Origin: Comamonas sp. GB3 AK4-5
GTDB lineage: Bacteria; Pseudomonadota; Gammaproteobacteria; Burkholderiales; Burkholderiaceae_C
Assembly: GCF_041320665.1 (NCBI RefSeq)
Contig: NZ_CP166730.1
Coordinates: forward strand, 1,736,001-1,800,000
Length of the DNA stretch: 64,000 bases
Direction of reading: 5' to 3'
In this document: piece by piece, positions 37,756 to 45,922 of the stretch
Layout: every line of letters starts with the position of its first letter
Position numbering within the stretch: position 1 is the stretch's first letter
Notes under the pieces: model-generated
Database searches by the model: none
What the model saw: only the letters and a program-made list of their open reading frames with translations
What the model was told of the DNA's origin: nothing
Program-made: the position numbers and the translations under genes

Positions 37756-37817
37756 AAACAGTTTCTACATTCGCATCCATTGCTTTTATTGCTTTTTCCC
37801 CAACCAAGAGGTTTTTC

Positions 37818-38858
37818 ATGAAATTGTCTGTATTGCGTGGTGTGGTGACGGGTGTGGTCGCTGTGGCCGGCGTGTCTGCTGTGTGGGCACAGCAAGAAGC
37901 CACGGGCGCGGGCGCCAGCTTCCCTGCTCCTCTGTACTCCAAGTGGGCCGCGGATTACAACAAGGCCACTGGTGTGAAGATCAACTACCAGTCCGTGGGC
38001 TCCAGCGCTGGTATCAAGCAGATCGAAGCCAAGACCGTGGACTTCGGTGCTTCGGACGAGCCGCTGAAGGACGACGAGCTGGCCAAGAAGGGCCTGGTGC
38101 AGTTCCCCACCGTGATCGGCGGCATCGTGCCCGTGGTCAACATCAAGGGCATCCAGCCCGGTCAGCTCAAGCTGAGCGGCCAGGTGCTGGGCGACATCTA
38201 CCTGGGCAAGATTGCCAAGTGGAACGACCCCGCCATCGTGGCACTGAACCCCGGCCTGCCCCTGCCTGATGCTGCCATCGCCCCTGTGCGCCGCGCTGAC
38301 GGCTCGGGTACGACCTTTGGCTTCACCAACTACCTGAGCAAGGCCAATGCCGAGTGGAAGGAAAAAGTGGGCGAAGGCAAGGCAGTGAACTGGCCTACCG
38401 GTGCCGGTGGCAAGGGCAATGAAGGCGTGGCCGCCTTCGTGGGCCGCCTGAACAACTCCATCGGTTATGTGGAGTACGCCTACGTCAAGCAAAACAAGCT
38501 GACGTTCGCTCTGCTGCAAAACAGCACTGGCGCCTTTGTGTCCCCCAGCGAAGCCACCTTCAAGGCCGCAGCTGCCGGTGCCGACTGGAGCAAGAGCTTC
38601 TACCAGATCCTGACCAGCCAGCCTGGCAAGGATGCATGGCCCATCACCAGCGCGACCTTCATCCTGATGCACACCAAGCAGGAAAAGCCCCAGCAGGCCG
38701 AAGCCGCACTGAAGTTCTTCCAGTGGGCCTATGAGTCTGGCGACCAGACTGCATCCGGCCTGGACTATGTGCCCATGCCCGACTCTGTCAAGCAAGTGAT
38801 CTACAAGTCCTGGGCCCGCATCCAGGACGGTGCTGGCAAAGCCATCGCGGTGAAGTAA
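37818..38858 (+). CDS. pstS: Phosphate ABC transporter, periplasmic binding protein
   Basis: PstS captures inorganic phosphate in the periplasm and delivers it to PstCAB. The 346-residue precursor has a signal peptide of about 24 residues ending SAVWA. The mature protein starts QEATGAGASFPAPLYSKWA, and VNYQSVGSSAG-type and RADGSGTTFGFTNYL segments are the phosphate-binding loops of the family. An AGAGG site precedes the ATG. It heads pstSCAB-phoU-phoBR and is preceded by a PHO box. A hairpin between it and pstC may stabilise the pstS message. Confidence 0.97.
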   Translation: MKLSVLRGVVTGVVAVAGVSAVWAQQEATGAGASFPAPLYSKWAADYNKATGVKINYQSVGSSAGIKQIEAKTVDFGASDEPLKDDELAKKGLVQFPTVIGGIVPVVNIKGIQPGQLKLSGQVLGDIYLGKIAKWNDPAIVALNPGLPLPDAAIAPVRRADGSGTTFGFTNYLSKANAEWKEKVGEGKAVNWPTGAGGKGNEGVAAFVGRLNNSIGYVEYAYVKQNKLTFALLQNSTGAFVSPSEATFKAAAAGADWSKSFYQILTSQPGKDAWPITSATFILMHTKQEKPQQAEAALKFFQWAYESGDQTASGLDYVPMPDSVKQVIYKSWARIQDGAGKAIAVK

Positions 38859-38876
38859 TCTGATCGTTTAGTTTCG

Positions 38877-38907
38877 ATGTCGCCGGTGCCTGCAGCGCCG
38901 GCGGCAT
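38877..38907 (+). promoter_or_regulatory. Intergenic hairpin between pstS and pstC
   Basis: ATGTCGCCGG (38877-38886) pairs with CCGGCGGCAT (38898-38907) around an 11-nt loop, with one mismatch. There is no T tract, so it is more likely a 3' stabiliser or partial terminator that keeps the binding protein above the permease than a full terminator. Confidence 0.55.
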
Positions 38908-38932
38908 GTCATTTCCCACAAGGTAGCTTCTC

Positions 38933-39958
38933 GTGTCTCAAATGTCTTCGGCCACTGCTTTGGCGGGTGCGCAAGCGCCAGAGCGCAAGGCCAGCGCTCC
39001 TTCGCCCCGCCGTTCGCCCCTGATCTCAGGGGTGGTGGCGGATCGTTTGTTTGCATTCTGTGCCAAGTCGGCGGCATGGATCACCTTGGGGCTGTTGGCC
39101 GCCATCATGGTGTCGCTGCTGATTGGTGCCTGGCCTGCCATCAAGGAATACGGCCTGGGGTTTTTGATCAACAGCGAATGGGACCCCGTGCAGGACAAGT
39201 ACGGTGGCCTGGTGATGATTTACGGCACCTTGATGACCTCGCTGATCGCGCTGGCGATTGCGGTGCCGGTGAGTTTCGGTATTGCGCTGTTCCTGACCGA
39301 GCTGTCGCCCACCTGGCTCAAGCGTCCCCTGGGTACTGCCATTGAGTTGCTGGCGGCCGTGCCTTCCATTGTGTATGGCATGTGGGGCCTGATGGTGTTC
39401 GGCCCGGTGCTGGCCACCTATGTGCAGCAGCCGCTGCAGGCACTGCTGGACGGTGTTCCTTATCTGAGCGCGCTGGTATCCGGCCCACCGGTGGGCATCG
39501 GCATTTTGTCGGCCGGGGTGATCCTGGCCATCATGATCATTCCGTTCATTGCCTCGGTGATGCGCGACGTGTTCGAGGTGACGCCGGCCCTGCTCAAGGA
39601 GTCGGCTTATGGCCTTGGCGCCACGACCTGGGAAGTGGTGTGGAAAGTGGTGCTGCCCTATACCAAGGCGGGTGTGCTGGGTGGCGTGATGCTGGGCCTG
39701 GGCCGTGCCCTGGGTGAAACCATGGCCGTCACCTTTGTGATCGGCAATATGAACCAGCTCAATTCTCTGTCGGTGTTTGAGGCCGCGAACAGCATCACCT
39801 CGGCACTGGCCAATGAATTTGCCGAAGCGGGCGAAGGCCTGCACCAGGCGTCGCTGATTTATCTGGGCCTGGTGCTGTTCTTCATCACCTTTGTGGTGCT
39901 GTCTCTGTCCAAGGTGCTGCTCAACCGCCTGCAAAAAAATGAAGGAGCGCGTGCATGA
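38933..39958 (+). CDS. pstC: Phosphate ABC transporter permease PstC
   Basis: PstC is one of two inner-membrane permeases of the high-affinity phosphate importer. The 341-residue protein has a charged, Pro-rich N-terminal tail, then about six membrane helices (first at about 46-66). The ABC permease EAA-like loop is [26 protein letters not shown]. The start is GTG at 38933 with an AAGG upstream; ATG at 38942 is also possible. It overlaps pstA by 4 bp. Confidence 0.96.
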   Translation: MSQMSSATALAGAQAPERKASAPSPRRSPLISGVVADRLFAFCAKSAAWITLGLLAAIMVSLLIGAWPAIKEYGLGFLINSEWDPVQDKYGGLVMIYGTLMTSLIALAIAVPVSFGIALFLTELSPTWLKRPLGTAIELLAAVPSIVYGMWGLMVFGPVLATYVQQPLQALLDGVPYLSALVSGPPVGIGILSAGVILAIMIIPFIASVMRDVFEVTPALLKESAYGLGATTWEVVWKVVLPYTKAGVLGGVMLGLGRALGETMAVTFVIGNMNQLNSLSVFEAANSITSALANEFAEAGEGLHQASLIYLGLVLFFITFVVLSLSKVLLNRLQKNEGARA

Positions 39959-40839
39959 GCTCAACCAGCCAACGCATGTTGCAAGAAGCGGATCTGACGG
40001 TGCGCCGTCAGGCCAAATACGCACGCCGCAAGCGGCTGAACCAGGTGGCATTGACCTTGTCGCTGGCGGCCATGGCCTTTGGCGTGTTCTGGCTGATCTG
40101 GATTCTGTGGGAAACCATCACCCTGGGCGTCAGCGGTCTGAATGCCGCGCTGTTCCTGGAGATGACGCCGCCGCCCAATGACGGTGGTGGTCTGGCCAAC
40201 GCCATTTTTGGCTCTGCCACCATGGTGCTGCTGGCTACGCTGGTGGGCACGCCCATCGGGGTGATGGCGGGCGTCTACCTGGCCGAGTACGACCCGCGCG
40301 GCTGGCTGGCGCGCACCACGCGCTTTGTGAATGACATCTTGCTGTCAGCACCCTCCATCGTGATCGGCTTGTTCGTCTATGCCGTGGTGGTGGTGCGCTT
40401 CAAGAGCTTTTCCGGCTATGCCGGTGTCGTGGCGCTGGCGCTGCTGGTGATTCCGGTGGTCATTCGCACCACCGAGAACATGCTGGTGCTGGTGCCCTCC
40501 AGTCTGCGCGAGGCCGCCTATGCGCTGGGTACACCCAAGTGGAAGGTGATCAGCCGCATCACGCTGCGCGCCGCGCAAGCAGGCGTGATCACCGGTGTGC
40601 TGCTGGCCGTGGCCCGTATCGCCGGTGAAACCGCGCCCCTGCTGTTTACTGCGCTGAACAACCAATTCTGGAACGCCGACCTGTCCAAGCCCATGGCCAG
40701 CCTGCCGGTGACCATTTTCAAATTTGCGATGAGCCCGTACGAGAACTGGCAGCAACTGGCCTGGGCCGGTGTGTTCCTGATCACCATGGCCGTACTGGCA
40801 TTGAACATCCTGGCGCGTCTGTTGACCCGTCAAAAGTAA
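39955..40839 (+). CDS. pstA: Phosphate ABC transporter permease PstA
   Basis: PstA pairs with PstC to form the phosphate channel in the inner membrane. The 294-residue protein has about six membrane helices, a lipophilic N-terminal segment after a basic tail ([14 protein letters not shown]), and the EAA-like loop [26 protein letters not shown] that contacts PstB. It begins with ATGA overlap on the pstC stop, so the two are translationally coupled, and is followed by pstB after 18 bp. Confidence 0.96.
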   Translation: MSSTSQRMLQEADLTVRRQAKYARRKRLNQVALTLSLAAMAFGVFWLIWILWETITLGVSGLNAALFLEMTPPPNDGGGLANAIFGSATMVLLATLVGTPIGVMAGVYLAEYDPRGWLARTTRFVNDILLSAPSIVIGLFVYAVVVVRFKSFSGYAGVVALALLVIPVVIRTTENMLVLVPSSLREAAYALGTPKWKVISRITLRAAQAGVITGVLLAVARIAGETAPLLFTALNNQFWNADLSKPMASLPVTIFKFAMSPYENWQQLAWAGVFLITMAVLALNILARLLTRQK

Positions 40840-40857
40840 TAGCAAGGAAAACTGCAG

Positions 40858-41640
40858 ATGTCTGCTTCTACCGTGAATTCGGCCTCCTCCGCCAAGCTGT
40901 CAGTGCGCGATCTGAACTTTTTCTACGGCAAGTTCCACGCCCTCAAAGGCATCAATCTGGACATTCCTGAAAAGAAAGTCACTGCCTTCATCGGTCCTTC
41001 GGGCTGCGGCAAGTCCACCTTGCTGCGCACCTTCAACCGCATGTTCGAGCTCTATCCCGAGCAGCGCGCCGAAGGCCAGATCATGCTGGATGGCGAGAAC
41101 CTGCTGACCAGCAAGCAAGACGTGGCCCTGATCCGTGCCAAGGTGGGCATGGTGTTCCAAAAGCCCACGCCGTTTCCCATGTCCATCTACGACAACATTG
41201 CCTTTGGCGTGAAGCTGTTCGAGAACCTGAACGCGGCCGATATGGACGACCGCGTGGAATGGGCGCTGCGCAAGGCTGCGCTGTGGAACGAGGTCAAGGA
41301 CAAGCTGCAGCAGACCGGTTCGGGCCTGTCTGGTGGTCAGCAGCAGCGTCTGTGCATTGCCCGGGGCATTGCCATCAAGCCCGAAGTGCTGCTGCTGGAC
41401 GAGCCTTGCTCGGCGCTGGACCCGATCTCCACGGCCAAGGTGGAAGAGCTGATTGCCGAGCTGAAGAGCGAATACACCGTGGTCATCGTGACCCACAACA
41501 TGCAACAGGCCGCACGCTGCAGCGACTACACCGCCTATATGTACCTGGGCGATCTGGTGGAGTTCGGCGAGACTGAGCAGATGTTCTTCAAGCCCCAGCG
41601 CAAAGAGACCGAAGACTACATTACCGGCCGCTTTGGCTAA
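40858..41640 (+). CDS. pstB: Phosphate ABC transporter ATP-binding protein
   Basis: PstB powers phosphate import. The 260-residue ATPase has Walker [10 protein letters not shown] at 46-54, a Q-loop in [18 protein letters not shown] (the FPMSIYDN sequence is typical of PstB), the signature [14 protein letters not shown] and Walker [14 protein letters not shown], then the H-loop IVTHNMQQA. It sits between pstA and phoU in the standard order. Confidence 0.97.
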   Translation: MSASTVNSASSAKLSVRDLNFFYGKFHALKGINLDIPEKKVTAFIGPSGCGKSTLLRTFNRMFELYPEQRAEGQIMLDGENLLTSKQDVALIRAKVGMVFQKPTPFPMSIYDNIAFGVKLFENLNAADMDDRVEWALRKAALWNEVKDKLQQTGSGLSGGQQQRLCIARGIAIKPEVLLLDEPCSALDPISTAKVEELIAELKSEYTVVIVTHNMQQAARCSDYTAYMYLGDLVEFGETEQMFFKPQRKETEDYITGRFG

Positions 41641-41651
41641 GGAGCAGCAAC

Positions 41652-42353
41652 ATGACAGACAAGCATTTATCGTCGCAGTTCGATTCGGAGCTCAACCGCG
41701 TTTCCGCCCGCGTCATGGAGCTAGGTGGCCTGGTGGAGCAGCAGATTCACCAAGCGGTGCACGCGCTCACACAATTCAGCACGGAGTCGATTGCGCAAAT
41801 CCACGCCAACGAAGACCGGGTGAATGCCATGGAGGTGGAGATCGACTACGAACTCTCTTCCATCATCGGCCGTCGCCAGCCCACGGCGCGCGATCTGCGC
41901 ATGCTGATGGCCTTTTCCAAGGTGACGGCCAATCTGGAACGCATGGGCGACGAGGCCCACAAGATTGCCCGCATGGTGCAGTCCATCATCGAAAGCGGTG
42001 CCGCCCGCTCCCTGCCCGCAGGAGAGCTGCGCGTGGCCGCCGAGATGGCCTCTGCCATGCTGCGCAAGGCCCTGGATGCGCTGGCACGTTTGGACACCAA
42101 GACTGCAGTGCTTATCCTGAAAGATGACGATCTGATTGACGATGAGTTCGATGGTTTTGTGCGCAAGCTCATCACCTACATGATGGAAGACCCGCGCAAG
42201 ATCTCGCCCAGTCTGGATCTGTTGTTCGTGGCCAAGGCCATCGAGCGTATTGGTGATCACTCCAAGAACGTGGCTGAACTGATCATTTACCTGGTCGAGG
42301 GCAAAGACATTCGCCACCAGAGCATGGATGTGATCGAGTCTGCGGTGAAGTGA
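41652..42353 (+). CDS. phoU: Phosphate signalling regulator PhoU
   Basis: PhoU couples the Pst transporter to PhoR and keeps the Pho regulon off when phosphate is plentiful. The 233-residue protein is two repeated three-helix bundles: HLSSQFDSELNRVSARVMELGGLVEQQ and a second copy beginning near residue 120. Each carries an acidic E/D-rich metal-binding motif (ERMGDEAHKIARM; ERIGDHSKNVAELIIY). It follows pstB by 11 bp and precedes phoB. Confidence 0.97.
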   Translation: MTDKHLSSQFDSELNRVSARVMELGGLVEQQIHQAVHALTQFSTESIAQIHANEDRVNAMEVEIDYELSSIIGRRQPTARDLRMLMAFSKVTANLERMGDEAHKIARMVQSIIESGAARSLPAGELRVAAEMASAMLRKALDALARLDTKTAVLILKDDDLIDDEFDGFVRKLITYMMEDPRKISPSLDLLFVAKAIERIGDHSKNVAELIIYLVEGKDIRHQSMDVIESAVK

Positions 42354-42374
42354 GCGAGAAACGGTATTTTTGGA

Positions 42375-43070
42375 ATGAAGAAAAATCCCCGAATCCTGAT
42401 CGTGGAGGATGAGCCTGCGATTGCAGAGCTGATTGCAGTCAACCTGCGCCACAACGGTTTTCAGCCCATCTGGACGGAAGATGGCGCCAGCGCCCAGCGA
42501 GAGCTGGATGCGGTGCTGCCGGATGTCATCTTGCTGGACTGGATGCTGCCAGGCTCCAGCGGGCTGGCACTGGCGCGCAAATGGCGTGCAGACTCTCGCA
42601 CCAAGCACATTCCCATTCTGATGCTGACGGCGCGCGGCGATGAGCCTGACAAAGTGGCCGGGCTGGATGCCGGCGCCGACGACTACATCACCAAACCCTT
42701 TTCCACCCAGGAGCTGCTGGCGCGCATTCGCGCCGTGCTGCGTCGGCGGGCGCCTGAACAGGTGACGGCCCGGGTCGCAGTGGGTGATCTGGAGCTGGAT
42801 GCGGCTACCCACCGCGTGGCCTATAGCGGTGAAGCCTTGAAACTGGGGCCCACCGAATTCAAGCTGCTGAACTACCTGCTCAACCACCCTGAACGCGTGC
42901 ACAGCCGTGCCCAGTTGTTGGACAAAGTCTGGGGTGACCATGTGTTCATCGAGGAGCGCACGGTGGACGTGCATGTCAAGCGCTTGCGCGAAGCATTGGG
43001 CGAAGCCGGCGCCATGGTCCAGACCGTACGCGGTGTAGGCTATCGCCTGAGCGGGCCGGCGCAAGGCTGA
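42375..43070 (+). CDS. phoB: Phosphate regulon response regulator PhoB
   Basis: PhoB binds PHO boxes and activates phosphate-starvation genes when phosphorylated by PhoR. The 231-residue protein has an N-terminal receiver domain (acidic pair ED at 11-12, phospho-acceptor Asp55 in VILLDWML, Lys in YITKPF) and a C-terminal OmpR-type winged helix (LKLGPTEFKLLNYLLNHPERV to VRGVGYRL). Likely targets in this window are the PHO boxes before ppk, pstS and ppx. A 70-bp gap separates it from phoR. Confidence 0.97.
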   Translation: MKKNPRILIVEDEPAIAELIAVNLRHNGFQPIWTEDGASAQRELDAVLPDVILLDWMLPGSSGLALARKWRADSRTKHIPILMLTARGDEPDKVAGLDAGADDYITKPFSTQELLARIRAVLRRRAPEQVTARVAVGDLELDAATHRVAYSGEALKLGPTEFKLLNYLLNHPERVHSRAQLLDKVWGDHVFIEERTVDVHVKRLREALGEAGAMVQTVRGVGYRLSGPAQG

Positions 43071-43140
43071 TCGGCACACAGGGCCGCCGCGTGCGGCCGG
43101 GCTGTGCAGGCAGCCGACATCCAACCGAAGAGAATCAAAC

Positions 43141-44490
43141 ATGACATGGCGTGGATTGGCATTGGCGCTGGCACAGGTGGCGCTGGGCGCACTGGGCTGG
43201 TGGCTGGGGCAGGCTTGGGGTGCGTTGGCCGGTGTGGTGCTGGCCTCCTGGCTGTGGCTGGCGTGGGATATGTGGCATGCGCGCAAGCTGCTGCTGTGGC
43301 TGCGCTCCACAGAATTGCCACTGGCGCCATCCATGTCCGGTGTGTGGGGGGAGCTGGCCACCCGCATGCGCCGTTGGCTGCGTCTGGATGCACAGCAGGT
43401 GCAGCAAAGCGAGCAGCGCTTGCAGGATATTTTCTCGGCCCTGCAGGCCAGTCCTAATGGTTTGATTTTGTTGGATGCAACCGGTCACATCGAGTGGTGT
43501 AACCAGACGGCTGAGCAGCAGTTCGGCCTGGATGCCGAGCGGGATTTGCAGCAGTCCATTGGCAATTTGGTGCGGGACCCCGCATTCAGTGCCTACTGGA
43601 CGCGGCATGATTTCGTGCAGCCTGTGCTGCTGCAAGGCCGTGACAGCACGCCGGGGCGGCCCATGCGCCTGTCGGTGCAGCTGTATGCCTATGGTGATGG
43701 ACGCCATCTGCTGCTGTCGCGGGACATCACGGCGCTGGAGCAGGCCGAAGCCATGCGCCGCGACTTTGTGGCCAATGTGTCCCATGAAATCCGCACGCCG
43801 CTGACGGTGCTGCTGGGGTTTGTGGAAACCTTGCAGACCCTGCCGCTGGAAGAGGGCGAGCGCAAACGCTATTTGTCGCTGATGGCACAGCAGGCGGCGC
43901 GCATGCAAAGCCTGGTGCAGGACTTGCTGACGCTCTCGCGCCTGGAAGGCAGCCCATGGCCGGCGCGGGATGACTGGATTCCGCTGGCGCCGCTGCTGAG
44001 TCAGTGCGAGGACGAAGCCAGTGCGCTGTCCGACATGCTGACCCGCAAGGCGGGTGCGCCGCATGCGTTGGTGTTCCCCACAGCGGCTGCGCTGCAGTCG
44101 GACCTGGCCGGCGTGTCAGCCGAGCTGCACAGCGCGTTTTCCAACCTCATCAGCAATGCCATTCGCTATACGCCGCCGGGTGGCAGCATCACCGTGCGAT
44201 GGCAGCCCCATGCCGATGGCAGTGCCACGTTCTCCGTGCAAGACAGCGGACGCGGTATCGACCCGGAGCATGTGGGCCGGCTGACGGAGCGGTTTTACCG
44301 CATTGACCGCAGTCGCTCGCGTGAGACCGGGGGCACAGGCCTGGGGCTGGCCATCGTCAAACATGTGCTGCAGCGCCATGGCGCGCAGCTGCACATCGCC
44401 AGCGTGTTGGGGCAGGGCTCCACCTTCTCGGCAACCTTCCCGGCCGGGCGGCTGCGCCCCCATGGCCCAGCATACGCTGCGCAGGCCTAA
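43141..44490 (+). CDS. phoR: Phosphate regulon sensor histidine kinase PhoR
   Basis: PhoR phosphorylates or dephosphorylates PhoB under control of PstSCAB-PhoU. The 449-residue protein has two N-terminal membrane helices with almost no periplasmic loop (residues 5-45), a charged linker, a PAS domain (about 93-200), HisKA with phospho-acceptor His215 in FVANVSHEIRTPL, and a HATPase domain (NLISNAIRYTPPG; DSGRGIDPEHVGRLTERFYR; GGTGLGLAIVKHVLQRHG). This is the typical PhoR layout. It is convergent with a MATE gene. Confidence 0.96.
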   Translation: MTWRGLALALAQVALGALGWWLGQAWGALAGVVLASWLWLAWDMWHARKLLLWLRSTELPLAPSMSGVWGELATRMRRWLRLDAQQVQQSEQRLQDIFSALQASPNGLILLDATGHIEWCNQTAEQQFGLDAERDLQQSIGNLVRDPAFSAYWTRHDFVQPVLLQGRDSTPGRPMRLSVQLYAYGDGRHLLLSRDITALEQAEAMRRDFVANVSHEIRTPLTVLLGFVETLQTLPLEEGERKRYLSLMAQQAARMQSLVQDLLTLSRLEGSPWPARDDWIPLAPLLSQCEDEASALSDMLTRKAGAPHALVFPTAAALQSDLAGVSAELHSAFSNLISNAIRYTPPGGSITVRWQPHADGSATFSVQDSGRGIDPEHVGRLTERFYRIDRSRSRETGGTGLGLAIVKHVLQRHGAQLHIASVLGQGSTFSATFPAGRLRPHGPAYAAQA

Positions 44491-44561
44491 CTGCCTACGG
44501 ACAGGTCAAGGAGGGATGGTGGTGCGCGCGTCACCGAAGCCTGCCCTCCGGCACCAAGAAT

Positions 44562-45920
44562 TTATGCTGCCTGGCCGGCAGTGCTGGAGATGCGGTGCAG
44601 TTGCTGGCGCAGCATTGCTGCAAAAATAATAGCTGTCAACGTTAGTGCTGCGGCGCTGGTGGCCCAAAAGGCTGTGGGTTCACCCAGCCAGGTGGGTGGC
44701 CATTGCAACTGGTAGGCCAGCAGATAGCCGCCCCCCAGTCCCACGCCCCACAGCAGCAGGCCGTAGGTCAGCAGCGGTGCCAAGGTGATGCGAAACGAGC
44801 GCAGCACAAAGATGCAATAGCACTGCACGCTGTCTGCCAGGTGGTAGAGCGCGACCCATACCAGCAGGCCGCCAGCCAGGGCGGCGACGGCCGCATCGCG
44901 GGTGTAAAAGCCCAGGATGGCATCGCGCGCCAGCCACACCCCCAGGGCCAGGCACAGGCCCAATGCCGCCGCCAGCTGCAGCCCTTGGCGGGCCATATGC
45001 GCGGCCAGAAGCGGGCGCTGCGCCCCCAGCCAGTAGCTGACGCGGGCGCTGGTGGCAATGGCCAGGGACAGCGGCACCATGTAGCACAGTGCGGCCAGGT
45101 TGGCTGCAATCTGGTGGCTGGCCGAGGACAGGCTGCCCTGGCGGGCAACGAACAAGGCCATCAATGTGAAGGATGTCACCTCCACCGAAATCGACAGGCC
45201 GGCGGGAATGCCGATGCGGGCAAACTGCCGCAGCTGGCTCCAGTCGGGTGCTTCCATGCGGCGCCACAGCTGCAGCGGGTGGTAGAGCGAAGCCGTACGC
45301 AGCAGCCACAGGGCCAGCAGCAGCATGGCGTATTGCACCAGCAGCGTGGCCCAGGCACAGCCGGCAGCGCCGAGTGCGGGGACGCCGGCACCGCCGAAGG
45401 TGAACCAGATCGACAGCAGTATCTTGGGTAGCAGGGAGAGCAGCTGCAGCATGGTGACCAACTGGGGATGGCCCAGAGACTGGTTCAGCGTGGTGAACAG
45501 CCGCAGCAGCAGGGCGGCAGGCAGGGCCAGTGCCACGATATGCAGATAGGCGCGCACTTCGGGCTGCAGGGCAGGCGGGACTTTGGCGGCCTGCAGCAGC
45601 GGGCCGGGCATCATCAGCACGGCCATGCCCAGGCAGGTGGCCAGCAGGCACAGATAGAGCGACTGGCGAAAGCTCTGGCCTATGCGCAGGGGCTGCCCTT
45701 GTCCATGCTGCTCGGCCCAGATGGGCAGCAGGGCTTGCAGCACGCCCATCAGCGAGATGTAGACGCTGACAAACACGGCGCTGCCCACGGACAGGGCGGC
45801 CAGGGCCGTGGCGTCGTAGCGGCCGGCCACCATGGTGTCGGTGACGGCAAAGGCCATCACGGCCAACTGGCCTGCCAGCACGGTGCCGGCGTGCCGGGCC
45901 AGAGTGCGCAACTCACTCAT
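44562..45920 (-). CDS. MATE family efflux transporter
   Basis: This 452-residue inner-membrane protein has twelve likely helices in two related halves, as in MATE (NorM/DinF) cation antiporters that export drugs or dyes. Family-typical stretches include GQLAVMAFAVTDTMVAGRYDATALAALSVG near the N-terminus and the corresponding IGIPAGLSISVEVTSFTLMALFVARQG in the second half. Its start lies two bases after the stop of the upstream membrane glycosyltransferase-like gene, so the two form an operon. Substrate is unknown; no regulator is adjacent. Confidence 0.9.
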   Translation of the reverse strand: MSELRTLARHAGTVLAGQLAVMAFAVTDTMVAGRYDATALAALSVGSAVFVSVYISLMGVLQALLPIWAEQHGQGQPLRIGQSFRQSLYLCLLATCLGMAVLMMPGPLLQAAKVPPALQPEVRAYLHIVALALPAALLLRLFTTLNQSLGHPQLVTMLQLLSLLPKILLSIWFTFGGAGVPALGAAGCAWATLLVQYAMLLLALWLLRTASLYHPLQLWRRMEAPDWSQLRQFARIGIPAGLSISVEVTSFTLMALFVARQGSLSSASHQIAANLAALCYMVPLSLAIATSARVSYWLGAQRPLLAAHMARQGLQLAAALGLCLALGVWLARDAILGFYTRDAAVAALAGGLLVWVALYHLADSVQCYCIFVLRSFRITLAPLLTYGLLLWGVGLGGGYLLAYQLQWPPTWLGEPTAFWATSAAALTLTAIIFAAMLRQQLHRISSTAGQAA

Positions 45921-45922
45921 GT

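Larger units (their letters stand above)
37443..37817. other. 375-bp divergent control region between ppx and pstS
   Basis: The region has no gene. It holds two PHO boxes of opposite orientation (37656-37673 and 37739-37755) and a candidate pstS -10, TACATT, at 37766-37771. A TTGACA at 37627-37632 has no clear partner. The segment nearest ppx (37443-37620) shows nothing recognisable. Confidence 0.7.

Noticed and set aside
44620..44650. AAAAATAATAGCTGTC at the 3' end of the MATE gene, similar to small intergenic elements
   Set aside because: It is in frame within the coding sequence (LTAIIFAA) with no inverted repeats, so a mobile element insertion is not supported.
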